A stretch of 7,553 nucleotides of DNA from Rhodospirillales bacterium RIFCSPLOWO2_12_FULL_67_15 (lineage in GTDB: Bacteria > Pseudomonadota > Alphaproteobacteria > Rhodospirillales > 2-12-FULL-67-15): assembly GCA_001830475.1 (NCBI GenBank), contig MIAC01000038.1, forward strand, positions 10,120-17,672, written 5' to 3'. The number at the start of each line of letters is the position of its first letter. Position 1 is the first letter of the stretch. The position numbers and the translations under genes were made by a program. Shown here in pieces: positions 1-6,627 of this stretch. The notes beneath the pieces were generated by a model that was given only the letters and a program-made list of their open reading frames with translations, did not search any database and was not told the origin of the DNA.

Positions 1-608
1 TTGAGAATCCCGTCGCCGACCGAATGGCCGGCGGTGTCGTTGATCTCCTTGAAATAATCCAAATCCACGAGGTGCACCGCGGCCTGCGTCCGGGCGCGGC
101 GCGCCTGGAGCACCGTCTGTTCGAGGCGGTCCAGAAACAACGTCCGGTTCGGCAGTCCGGTCAGCGGATCGTGGTGGACGACGCGCTGGGCCTCCGCCTC
201 GGCGCGGCGCGCGGCGGTCATGTCGCGGCCCCAGATGTTGATATAGCCGAGCGCGCGCACGGGCTGGAGCGTCAACGCGAAGATTCGCCCCTCGCACTCC
301 ATCTCGACGGTGGCGAGAGAATCGTCGCCGGCGACCAAGGCGGTAAGCGTGTCCCGCCAGGGCGGCGGCAGGGTATCGCCGATGCCGACGCGCCAACTGC
401 GGAGCAGAAAGTTCGCCGGATCGTTCACGAACAATACGATCCCTTCGGGCGAGACGCGCAGGATCGGCTCGGGACATTCCTCGGCGAAGCCGGCGGTCCA
501 TTTCGGGTCCGAACCGCCGCCTTTGCCGCCAGCCCCCTTGCGCCAGGGCCGCGAACTTTTCCGGCGCTCCTGTCCGCCATGCGCGGCCTTGGCGTGCTGA
601 TCCTTCAA
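1..608 (-). CDS. PAS-GGDEF diguanylate cyclase, 3' part beyond the window
   Basis: The minus-strand frame open from 608 to the window edge gives about 202 residues. After a basic, glycine-rich N-terminus of some 40 residues comes a PAS-like segment (PILRVSPEGIVLFVND, ending GYINIWGRDMT), then the usual helical linker and the start of a GGDEF domain (HHDPLTGLPNR, then VDLDYFKEINDTAGHSVGDG). The GGEEF catalytic signature itself lies outside the window, so activity cannot be judged. Proteins of this build make cyclic di-GMP from two GTP in response to a PAS-sensed signal. No transmembrane segment is seen, so it is probably cytosolic. No in-frame ATG precedes the PAS domain. A TTG at 608 follows GGAGG by 6 nt and lies downstream of an in-frame TAG at 654-656, so it is the best start. 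The identification is firm; the start is likely. Confidence 0.88.
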   Translation of the reverse strand, partial: MKDQHAKAAHGGQERRKSSRPWRKGAGGKGGGSDPKWTAGFAEECPEPILRVSPEGIVLFVNDPANFLLRSWRVGIGDTLPPPWRDTLTALVAGDDSLATVEMECEGRIFALTLQPVRALGYINIWGRDMTAARRAEAEAQRVVHHDPLTGLPNRTLFLDRLEQTVLQARRARTQAAVHLVDLDYFKEINDTAGHSVGDGIL

Positions 609-614
609 CTTCTT

Positions 615-619
615 CCTCC
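615..619 (-). promoter_or_regulatory. Ribosome binding site that fixes the TTG start of the PAS-GGDEF gene
   Basis: On the minus strand GGAGG lies 6 nt before TTG (606-608). It is the strongest Shine-Dalgarno match upstream of the PAS domain in that frame, and no ATG or GTG competes. Confidence 0.6.
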
Positions 620-762
620 CCTGGGGGGTCGAACCTTCGCTCCGGCTCGACGCCTACCCGGTTGGGGCCCAGTTTTTCCCGGGTTTGATCCGGTTTTCTT
701 TCGCCGACTGAAAATATTCCCCTTTTCGATCGGCTGTGTCCACGAAGATGACATAATAGCCC

Positions 763-782
763 GGATGTCCTCATGGACATCC
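763..782. repeat. Perfect inverted repeat, 8-bp arms, 4-nt centre
   Basis: GGATGTCC and GGACATCC flank TCAT. The site lies about 155 bp upstream of the PAS-GGDEF start. As DNA it could be an operator; as RNA it would form an 8-bp stem with a tetraloop. No T-run follows on either strand, so it is not a typical intrinsic terminator. The function is unknown. Confidence 0.5.
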
Positions 783-823
783 TGACTCCCCACCCGTCCT
801 TCCCTTGAATTATTTTGAATTTT

Positions 824-840
824 AACGCCGCGACGGCGTT
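824..840. repeat. Perfect inverted repeat, 7-bp GC-rich arms, 3-nt centre
   Basis: AACGCCG and CGGCGTT flank CGA, next to an AT-rich stretch (ttgaattattttgaatttt) at 805-823. The hairpin is strong for its size but lacks a downstream T-run on either strand. It lies between the PAS-GGDEF gene and the truncated btuF-like copy. It may be an operator or a weak terminator. Apart from this and the other inverted repeat, the 609-869 spacer shows no gene that I can support. Confidence 0.45.
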
Positions 841-869
841 GGCGGGCTAAAAGTAATAATCGCAACTAA

Positions 870-1042
870 GCGTCTATATCGGAATAACCCGAGACATAGG
901 TTCCATAATGACCCTAACGGACGCCCGCGGAACCCGGCACACGCCCGCGCCCGAGGCCCGCATCGTTTCCCTGGTGCCGAGCTTGACGGAACTTTCGTTC
1001 GACCTCGGCCTCGGCCGGGAGGTGGTGGGGCGCACCGGCCGG
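870..1042 (+). repeat. Left copy of the direct repeat flanking the oxidoreductase operon
   Basis: This segment aligns without gaps to 6455-6627 at a constant offset of 5585. By hand count there are about 27 mismatches in 173 positions (roughly 84% identity), with an uninterrupted identical block at 928-982. It covers a 38-nt leader (about 74% identical, sharing CGGAATAACCC) and the first 45 codons of the btuF-like gene. Similarity stops abruptly at 1042, within 22 bp of the gamma stop codon. Confidence 0.9.
908..1042 (+). pseudogene. Truncated 5' fragment of a btuF-like gene
   Basis: An ATG preceded by TAGG at the same spacing as in the intact copy opens 45 codons that match the N-terminus of the protein encoded at 6493. 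The shared motifs are GTRHTPAPEARIVSLVPSLTE and FDLGLG; about 7 of 45 residues differ. Homology ends just before the WCIHP motif. The frame then runs on through unrelated sequence to a TGA at 1094-1096, antisense to the end of the gamma gene, so a hybrid peptide of 62 residues is formally possible. The missing part is most of the protein, including the second lobe, so it cannot work as a substrate-binding protein. It is best read as a relic of insertion or duplication. That the fragment is homologous is certain; how it arose is inference. Confidence 0.85.
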
Positions 1043-1064
1043 AAACGACGCCGAACCGGGGCAC

Positions 1065-1778
1065 TTAGAACGTCAACGTTTGCCATTCCACGTTGACCGC
1101 CTTCAGCCCGTCGCGTTCCATATTGGCGCCGTCCCAGACGGCGAATGACACCGGCCATTCGCCCGTGCCTTCGAATTTCACGGCCTGCGTCTCTGTCGAC
1201 TTGACCGGCCGATAGAAAATCACCGTCCACGTGCCGTTGCGATATTTCCCGGTTGCCGTCACATCTTGCGTTGCAAGCGGCGTCAAGGTGCCGAAGCCGT
1301 TTGCGCCCAAATTTTGGCCCTTGTTCGTGGCCGCGGACCAATACCAGATGTTGACCAGCTTATCCTCGCCGCCCATGATCGGCGACGTCGCGCGATCGCG
1401 GTCGACCGCGAACTGGATGGCGACGCCGTCGAGGAAGCCATCGAGCTTTTGAATCTTCGTTTCCGCCGTCTTGTCCTTCCATTGCAGCCGGAAGAAGACG
1501 CCGTCTTCGGTGCGCGCGACCTGCACCTTGATCCGCTTGACGGCCGCCTCGCCGCTGATGGCGTCGTGAACGGATGGCGCCGTATCGAGAGCGATTTCGC
1601 GGGCCGGCACGGTTTTCCACGAGGCCGCGTCCACGGCCTTCGGTTCGATTTTGCCCGCCATTTGCGTGGCCTTGAGCATGACCGGGCCCTCCTGCGCCGT
1701 TGTCATGGCGGGGACGAGCATTCCGGCGGCTATTGCCGCGACCGCAACCGATTTCACAAAAAGCTTCTTTATTGTCAT
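1065..1778 (-). CDS. Type II DMSO-reductase-family gamma subunit, haem b binding (EbdC/SerC/DdhC/ClrC-like)
   Basis: This 237-residue protein opens with a Sec signal peptide (MTIKKLF, a hydrophobic stretch around 10-24, likely cleavage after TTA-28), which places it in the periplasm. The mature part resembles the ethylbenzene-dehydrogenase gamma family: LQWKDKT near 99, a DGVAIQFAV strand near 117-125, and a C-terminal FAVWDGANMERDG at 212-224. In this family the subunit carries one haem b with Met and Lys axial ligands and passes electrons between the iron-sulfur subunit and a soluble cytochrome. Met135 in SPIMGG is a candidate ligand, with Lys193 or Lys226 as the other; I could not align these. 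The length fits SerC/ClrC-type proteins. The ATG at 1778 is chosen over an upstream start at 1862 because it directly begins the signal peptide and has AGGAG 7 nt before it. It is the last gene of the operon, 10 nt after the chaperone gene. Confidence 0.9.
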   Translation of the reverse strand: MTIKKLFVKSVAVAAIAAGMLVPAMTTAQEGPVMLKATQMAGKIEPKAVDAASWKTVPAREIALDTAPSVHDAISGEAAVKRIKVQVARTEDGVFFRLQWKDKTAETKIQKLDGFLDGVAIQFAVDRDRATSPIMGGEDKLVNIWYWSAATNKGQNLGANGFGTLTPLATQDVTATGKYRNGTWTVIFYRPVKSTETQAVKFEGTGEWPVSFAVWDGANMERDGLKAVNVEWQTLTF

Positions 1779-1785
1779 CGTCGTT

Positions 1786-1790
1786 CTCCT
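1786..1790 (-). promoter_or_regulatory. Ribosome binding site of the gamma gene, overlapping the chaperone stop
   Basis: AGGAG on the minus strand lies 7 nt before the ATG at 1778 and overlaps the TAG stop of the upstream gene (1789-1791). It supports the signal-peptide start and suggests translational coupling. Confidence 0.65.
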
Positions 1791-2463
1791 ACGGCTGGGG
1801 CGAGCCAACTCGAGCGACGGACGGATCGTCCGACCGCGGCCGAGAGAGCCCCTCTCCGACATTGCGCTCCAGGGTGTCGAGATGGGTCTTCGTCACGACA
1901 TTCAGCCATCGCGCCAATCGAGTGTAGGCATTGTCGATGCCGCGCTCGGCGAAGCGTTCGCACAGGCGCTCCGTCCAGATCGTCAGGTGACGATCCAGAA
2001 AATCGCGCTGGGCGCGCTGAAAGGATGAAATCTCGGCGTCGCGCGCCGCGGCCATTCTTTCCAGTTGGATCAAATAATCCACGAATTCGAGTTCAGTGAC
2101 GAACGAATCGGGGAAGTCCCGGCGGTCGTCGCTTAGCTTGAGGCCGAAATAGTGGTAGAAGCGAAGAAGGTCCTCGAGGATGCCCTCGCGGCCTTCCTCG
2201 CCGCGACAAAGCCCTTCATAGGCCGGGACCCCGCCCTCGAAGGCGGCGAAGTATTCGCTTTCGCGCTCTTCTTGCGACCGGCGCGCGATCACGCCGGTAG
2301 CCATCGCGTCCGGAACCAGGTCGATGGACGCGACATCGAGAACGTCGCCGAGCGGCCTGCCTTCGACCCAATCCCAGAAGCTTTCATCGGGGTAGTCGAA
2401 GGCGCGAGCTAGGAAGCCGTAAAGGCCAGCTCGGACGGGCGCACTCGCACGTTCCGGTTTCAT
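1789..2463 (-). CDS. TorD/NarJ-family assembly chaperone of the molybdoenzyme (delta subunit)
   Basis: This 224-residue protein has no signal peptide or membrane segment and looks all-helical. It shows the family hallmarks: a helix with YGFLARAFDYPDESF near 15-29, YEGLCRG at 82-88, then LEDLLRFYHYFGLKL at 96-110 and the FPD...ELEFVDYLIQLE block at 117-135. Such chaperones bind the unfolded catalytic subunit and often its Tat leader, promote molybdenum cofactor insertion, and hold back export until folding is complete. They are not part of the final enzyme. The gene starts within the beta stop (ATGA overlap, 2460-2463) with only a weak AGG upstream, so its translation is probably coupled to beta. 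Its third place in the cluster matches the D gene of ser/clr/ddh operons. The C-terminal 20 residues are polar and probably disordered. Confidence 0.92.
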   Translation of the reverse strand: MKPERASAPVRAGLYGFLARAFDYPDESFWDWVEGRPLGDVLDVASIDLVPDAMATGVIARRSQEERESEYFAAFEGGVPAYEGLCRGEEGREGILEDLLRFYHYFGLKLSDDRRDFPDSFVTELEFVDYLIQLERMAAARDAEISSFQRAQRDFLDRHLTIWTERLCERFAERGIDNAYTRLARWLNVVTKTHLDTLERNVGEGLSRPRSDDPSVARVGSPQP

Positions 2464-3443
2464 AGGCGAAACCTGTCTTCGGTGCGGTAACCGATCAGAA
2501 TCTCCGTCAACTCCGACGGCTGACCCTGGCGGCGCTTGGTCATCTCGCCGGCGAGCACGTCGAGCGCGTTCTTTACCTCGGGGCCGAACAGCGACTCAAG
2601 GTGCTTGATCGGCACTCGCGGCTTGTCGTCCAGGCTGCCGTCGCTCTTGAACACCGGTGGCGTGGTGTGCAGCGGCGGCACGTAGAAGACGTTCGGCTGG
2701 GTGCCCTTCTCGGGATGGAGGGGCACGGCCACCTTCCATTTGTCGACCAGCTTGTAGACCGGACCGTCCTTGTCGTCCCTGAAGCTGACGAAGCGCAGGC
2801 GCCCGACGCACTGTTGCATGCACGCCGGGACGGCGCCCCGCTCGACCCTGGGATAGCAGCCGATGCACTTCTCGGCTACGCCCGACTTCAGGTTGAAGTA
2901 GACCTTCCCGTAGGGGCACGCCTTGACGCAGTAGCGATAGCCGCGGCACCGCTCCTGGTCGATGACGACGAGTCCGTCCTCGGGCCGCTTGTAGATGGCC
3001 TTGCGCGGGCACGCGGCGAGGCAGGAAGGATTTGTGCAGTGGTTGCAGATGCGCGGCAGGTAGAAGTAGTAGTTGTTGGGAAATACGCCGTCGCCTTCCT
3101 CCTCGTCCCAGTTCGGGCCGTACGTCGGATGGATGTTGGCCGCGACCCGGTCGCTTTTGCCCTGCAGCAGGTACTCGGCGTAATTGTAGTCCCAAGGCCG
3201 TCCGTAGTCCTCCATGGGCGGCAGCTTGCCGTCGTCGCTGAGACGGCCGTCCTTGGTCCAACCGCCGCCTTTTTCATGCCAGTTCTTCGGGTAGCCCGTG
3301 CCGGGCTGGGTCTCGACGTTGTTCCAGTACATGTACTCGCGGCCGTTGCGGTTGGTCCACATCTGCTTGCACGCGATCGTGCAGGTGTGGCAGCCGATGC
3401 ACTTGTTGAGGTCGAAGACAAAGCCGAGTTGTCGCGTTGCCAT
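2460..3443 (-). CDS. Iron-sulfur electron-transfer (beta) subunit of a type II DMSO-reductase-family enzyme
   Basis: This 327-residue protein is a ferredoxin-type subunit with four cluster motifs: C15-C18-C21-C25 (CIGCHTCTIAC), C133-C136-C141-C145, C166-Y169-C172-C176 (CRGYRYCVKAC) and C193-C196-C208-C212. Tyr169 stands where a fourth cysteine would be. NarH has Trp at this place and carries a [3Fe-4S] cluster, so three [4Fe-4S] and one [3Fe-4S] are expected. The chain links the molybdenum site of alpha to the haem of gamma. There is no leader peptide, so it is presumably exported folded with alpha by the Tat route. The ATG at 3443 is chosen because the family N-terminus (RQLGFVFDLNKCIGC) starts there and GGAG lies 8 nt upstream; the open frame runs further up but overlaps alpha. 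The gap to alpha is 13 nt. Confidence 0.96.
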   Translation of the reverse strand: MATRQLGFVFDLNKCIGCHTCTIACKQMWTNRNGREYMYWNNVETQPGTGYPKNWHEKGGGWTKDGRLSDDGKLPPMEDYGRPWDYNYAEYLLQGKSDRVAANIHPTYGPNWDEEEGDGVFPNNYYFYLPRICNHCTNPSCLAACPRKAIYKRPEDGLVVIDQERCRGYRYCVKACPYGKVYFNLKSGVAEKCIGCYPRVERGAVPACMQQCVGRLRFVSFRDDKDGPVYKLVDKWKVAVPLHPEKGTQPNVFYVPPLHTTPPVFKSDGSLDDKPRVPIKHLESLFGPEVKNALDVLAGEMTKRRQGQPSELTEILIGYRTEDRFRL

Positions 3444-3456
3444 GGCTGTCACTCCC

Positions 3457-6213
3457 TCAGGCTTTCTGCACGTCGACGCGCGTCTCGTAGTAGATGCGGT
3501 TGGGGTTATAGCCGCCGCTCGTGTACCGCACGTGCCCGAGGCCGCCCGCCAGCTCCAGCGGATTGATGATGTCGGTGTTGACGTTGTTGTAGTGGGTGCC
3601 GTTCTTGAACATGTACTCTTCCCAGCCGTGCTCGGTGAAAACCATCTGCCGGGGCAGCGCCGGCGCCTTCTTGACCATCGCGAAGAACTCGCCATGGTCG
3701 TTGAAGACGCGGACCGCCTCGCCGTCCTTCACGCCCTTCTCCGCCATGTCGAGCGGGTTCATGTGCACGTCGGGCGTCCCGCGTTGCAGGCGCAGCATCA
3801 ACTTCGAGGAGCGGTTCCACGAGTGGACGCCCCAGCGCGTGTGCGGCGAGTTCACGACGAACGGGAACTTTTTCGGCCCGAGGTCGCCCCCGGCGTATTG
3901 CGGCTTCGGCACCGCCGCGCCGAAGCGCAGGAACCATTCGTGGTCGACGTAGAATTGCAGCCGGCGGGTGTACGTGCCATACGGGACTTTCTTCTCCACA
4001 TTGACGGTGAACGGCCGGTAGGGCTTTTCGCGCGGGATGGGCGCGGTCTTGCCGGCCTGCGGGCCGAGCGCGACGAATCCCTGCCGATGGATCGTTTCGT
4101 AGCTGCCGATCCCGAGCGCCTTGGAATTCTCCATGACGAACCGGACGGCCTGCGCGTCGGTGACCACCTTGCCGCCCATGGTGAAGTCGTCGTAGATCGT
4201 GTCGAAATCGACCGAACCCTTGAGTTCGGGGTCCGGCACCTTGCCGACGCCGCGGGCGCGGGCGCGTTCCTGGATCTTGCGCGCCAGATCGACCATGATC
4301 CGCCAATCCGTGCGCCGCTCGAACATCGGCCTCACCGGCTGGCCGAAGAGATGGATGAAGCGCGTTACCGACGTCTCGCGGATGTCGTGCTTCTCGTACT
4401 CGGTCGCGGCCGGAAGCACGATGTCGGCGAACATGGTGCCGCTCGACATGCGGTAGTCGACGACGACGAGCAACTCGCAGCGCTTGAGAAAATTCTCGCG
4501 GAAGTAGTTCTGCCCCGTCGAATGGCGGAACATATTCACTCCCGTGCAGATCGTGACCCGCGGATCCTTGATGCTCTGCCAGTTCGGCATCCATTTCTTG
4601 GCCTCGGCTTCCTTGCGCAGCGCCTCCATCTCGTTAACGCCGTAGCCGAGCTTGGCCTTGAGTTCCGCGTCGTCGTAGTACGACTTGGCGCGTTCGTAAT
4701 GGTTGCCCCACACCCATTCGCACAGCACGCCGCTGACGCTGCGGCCCGGTTTGCCCTTGACGTTCGCAAGCATGCTGGAGCCCTCGAGCCGCCAGCCCTC
4801 ATAGGTCGTGTCGAAGGAGCCGGTGGTGCCGTGATGCCCGGTCAGCACCAGGATGAGGATCTTCAACCGGCCGGCCTGGAAGCCGTCGAAGTGCTTCTGA
4901 TTGTTGTAGCCGTCGAGAATGCGCAACGCCTTGGCCTCGGCGATCCAGCCGGCGAGCTTGCGCGTCACCGACGGATGGACGCCGGTCGTCGCCTGGATCG
5001 CTTCGGGCGTGTAAGGCGCGAGCGCCTCCTTGAGGCGTTCGAACACCGTCGTGACGTCGATGTCGTTGATCTTGAACGCACCCTCCAAGGCGGGATCAAT
5101 GGCGCCAAGCGCGAGGGTCTTGCCTTTCTGGCTCTTGCCGGTGGCCGGCGCTTGGACGGCTTGATTGGTTTTGGCGTCCCAGAGGTAGAACGCTTCGGAA
5201 TCGCCGCCTGGCTTCAGATCGCTTTCACGCAGGAACTTCCCGTTGTCTTTCCGCACCAGGAAGGGCAGGTCGGACTGCTCCTTCAGATAAGCGGCCTTAT
5301 ATTTCTTCTCGGCGATCAGGACGTTGCAGAGCGCCGCCGCCAAATGCGAATCGGTGCTGAACTTGACCGGCACGAACAGGTCGGCGTGCACCGACGACGG
5401 ATTGTAGTCGACCGAAATGTTGACGAGCCGGCCGCCGTTGTAGCGGGCCTCGGTCAGGAAATGAGCGTCCGGGATGCGCGTCGCGAACGGGTTCATGTGC
5501 CACATGAGGATGAGGTCGGAGGTGAACCAGTCATCGAAGGTCGAAACCGAGCGCGCCTGTGCGCGCACCGTCTGCACGCCGGGATAGAGGTCGCCGACGA
5601 ACGAGGATACGTCCGGCTTGATCCCGCCCAACAGGTTCGCCATGCGTGTCGACGAATTGTTGGTGATCTGCGCGAAGGGACGCTTCGGCAGATAAACGTT
5701 GCCGGGGCCTTCCTTGAGCGTGACGTCGATGAGCTTGTCGGCGATCTCGGTCAGCGCTTCGTCCCACGAAATGCGCTTCCACTTGCGCTCGCCCCGCGCG
5801 CCGACCCGCTTGAGCGGATACTTCAGGAAATCGGGCTGCTGCATCCACGAGCAATATTGCGCCCCCTTCTGGCAGCCGCGCGGATTCATGTCGGGGAAGC
5901 CCGGGAGGCCCGGGTACTGGGCCGTCTGCTCCTCGCGGAACGGGATGCCATCCTTGACGTAGACGGTCCACGCGCAGCCCGCGACGCACCCGATCGAGTG
6001 AGTGGCGAAGCCCGCCGAGTCCCACGTCCATTCCTTGCGGTATAAATCCTCCCAGCCGCGATAGGGATATTCGCCTTTCAGGGGATCGCCAATCGGTTCG
6101 AGCTTCGTTAGGCTAAAGGCCGTGTCGGGAAACGTCAGGCCCACGGCGATGGTAGCAGTTGCATGGAGAAAGTTGCGCCTTGTTAGGGTGGCACCCGCCT
6201 CGGGTTCGCTCAT
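3457..6213 (-). CDS. Catalytic Mo-bis-MGD (alpha) subunit, type II DMSO-reductase family, Tat-exported, substrate unknown
   Basis: This 918-residue protein starts with a twin-arginine leader (TRRNFLH at 11-17, then a hydrophobic stretch). An FS0 cluster motif follows with histidine as first ligand, H72-x3-C76-x3-C80-x33-C114, the type II/NarG arrangement. SFVGDLYPG places Asp208 where NarG and EbdA have their Asp ligand to molybdenum. Cofactor-binding segments follow around LTGHHGTTG and [18 protein letters not shown]. The C-terminal molybdopterin dinucleotide-binding domain spans roughly 780-890 ([16 protein letters not shown], then [12 protein letters not shown]). The enzyme acts in the periplasm on an oxyanion, sulfide or hydrocarbon. 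Gene order and length favour the selenate/chlorate reductase and dimethylsulfide dehydrogenase branch, but no motif I know settles the substrate. No chlorite dismutase gene is visible nearby, which is weak evidence against chlorate. The ATG has GGAG 6 nt upstream. It is the first gene of the operon. Confidence 0.96.
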   Translation of the reverse strand: MSEPEAGATLTRRNFLHATATIAVGLTFPDTAFSLTKLEPIGDPLKGEYPYRGWEDLYRKEWTWDSAGFATHSIGCVAGCAWTVYVKDGIPFREEQTAQYPGLPGFPDMNPRGCQKGAQYCSWMQQPDFLKYPLKRVGARGERKWKRISWDEALTEIADKLIDVTLKEGPGNVYLPKRPFAQITNNSSTRMANLLGGIKPDVSSFVGDLYPGVQTVRAQARSVSTFDDWFTSDLILMWHMNPFATRIPDAHFLTEARYNGGRLVNISVDYNPSSVHADLFVPVKFSTDSHLAAALCNVLIAEKKYKAAYLKEQSDLPFLVRKDNGKFLRESDLKPGGDSEAFYLWDAKTNQAVQAPATGKSQKGKTLALGAIDPALEGAFKINDIDVTTVFERLKEALAPYTPEAIQATTGVHPSVTRKLAGWIAEAKALRILDGYNNQKHFDGFQAGRLKILILVLTGHHGTTGSFDTTYEGWRLEGSSMLANVKGKPGRSVSGVLCEWVWGNHYERAKSYYDDAELKAKLGYGVNEMEALRKEAEAKKWMPNWQSIKDPRVTICTGVNMFRHSTGQNYFRENFLKRCELLVVVDYRMSSGTMFADIVLPAATEYEKHDIRETSVTRFIHLFGQPVRPMFERRTDWRIMVDLARKIQERARARGVGKVPDPELKGSVDFDTIYDDFTMGGKVVTDAQAVRFVMENSKALGIGSYETIHRQGFVALGPQAGKTAPIPREKPYRPFTVNVEKKVPYGTYTRRLQFYVDHEWFLRFGAAVPKPQYAGGDLGPKKFPFVVNSPHTRWGVHSWNRSSKLMLRLQRGTPDVHMNPLDMAEKGVKDGEAVRVFNDHGEFFAMVKKAPALPRQMVFTEHGWEEYMFKNGTHYNNVNTDIINPLELAGGLGHVRYTSGGYNPNRIYYETRVDVQKA

Positions 6214-6317
6214 CGCACACTCCGCTGTTTCACCTGTCGCGACGCTGTGGAATTTCCAGCCGCTTTCGGTTTCGAGCTTGGAGCGCTCACTGAGACCCTT
6301 CTCGGCCCCCGCGCTGT

Positions 6318-6328
6318 CGAATCATTCG
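6318..6328. repeat. Short palindrome in the predicted alpha leader
   Basis: CGAATCATTCG is a perfect 11-bp palindrome with a single central base. It lies about 20-30 nt downstream of the predicted transcription start of the operon. It is short enough to be chance. Confidence 0.25.
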
Positions 6329-6354
6329 TAATGTCGGCATAAAAATTCTCGAAA

Positions 6355-6360
6355 AGCATA
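6355..6360 (-). promoter_or_regulatory. Predicted -10 box of the oxidoreductase operon
   Basis: On the minus strand TATGCT matches four of six positions of TATAAT. Its first base lies 29.5 bp from the centre of the FNR-type palindrome, the spacing expected when the activator sits at -41.5. This puts the start of transcription near 6348 and gives a leader of about 135 nt before the alpha ATG. It is inferred from position and sequence only. Confidence 0.55.
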
Positions 6361-6382
6361 TATGATGCGGCGATCGGGCGCC

Positions 6383-6396
6383 TTGATATTTATCAA
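6383..6396. promoter_or_regulatory. FNR/ANR-type (CRP-FNR family) activator site
   Basis: TTGAT-ATTT-ATCAA is a perfect match to the FNR-family consensus TTGAT-N4-ATCAA. The dyad extends to 8-bp arms (GCCTTGAT and ATCAAGGC, 6380-6399). It lies between the divergent alpha and btuF-like genes. Spacing to a -10 box fits a class II promoter toward alpha; the same position on the plus strand holds CCGGCC, so activation of the btuF-like gene from this site is unlikely. FNR, ANR, DNR or FixK-type regulators bind such sites and switch on anaerobic or microaerobic respiration. Confidence 0.85.
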
Positions 6397-6454
6397 GGCA
6401 CGTTGGAAATAGAAGTGTCCGGCCCGAACTGAAAATCATTCGCACGTCCTTTGA

Positions 6455-6627
6455 GCGTTGTTACCGGAATAACCCAGAACACAGGTTTCTTAATGATCCT
6501 AATAGACGCCGTCGGAACCCGGCACACGCCCGCGCCCGAGGCCCGCATCGTTTCCCTGGTGCCGAGCCTGACGGAACTCCTGTTCGATCTCGGCCTCGGT
6601 TCGCAAGTGGTGGGACGCACCGGCTGG
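6455..6627 (+). repeat. Right copy of the direct repeat flanking the oxidoreductase operon
   Basis: This is the ungapped partner of 870-1042. The block 6513-6567 is identical to 928-982. Here the sequence continues into the complete btuF-like gene. A weaker similarity just upstream (ATTCGCA at 6438-6444 against AATCGCA at 858-864) needs a 5-nt gap and may be an eroded extension of the repeat. Confidence 0.9.

Noticed and set aside
24..785. Plus-strand open frame of 253 codons at the left edge
   Set aside because: It lies antisense to a convincing PAS-GGDEF coding sequence and has no family resemblance of its own.
824..840. Intrinsic terminator
   Set aside because: The stem is good, but no run of T follows it on either strand.
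605..865. Minus-strand open frame of 86 codons in the spacer before the PAS-GGDEF gene
   Set aside because: It is very rich in R, G and K, has no ribosome binding site that I could support, runs through both inverted repeats and shows no family signal.
1043..1064. Terminator or attachment site in the 22-bp gap between the left repeat and the gamma stop
   Set aside because: The gap contains no convincing hairpin, T-run or tRNA-like sequence, and no matching copy was seen at the right end.
2601..3566. Plus-strand open frame of 321 codons opposite beta
   Set aside because: It is a shadow of the iron-sulfur subunit gene, with no motifs.
3298..6045. Very long plus-strand open frame (915 codons) antisense to the alpha gene
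   Set aside because: It has no recognisable domain and an odd composition rich in V, R, A, H and D. It is the expected product of strong GC3 codon bias in the opposite strand; alpha and beta have clear family motifs.
6451..6492. TTG start 14 codons upstream for the btuF-like gene
   Set aside because: It has no clear ribosome binding site and adds no signal peptide. The ATG at 6493 with its AGG is kept in the truncated copy.
6214..6492. FNR-type site also acting as a class II activator for the btuF-like gene
   Set aside because: The matching plus-strand position (6419-6424) reads CCGGCC, which is not a -10 box. A more distant, class I-type effect cannot be excluded.
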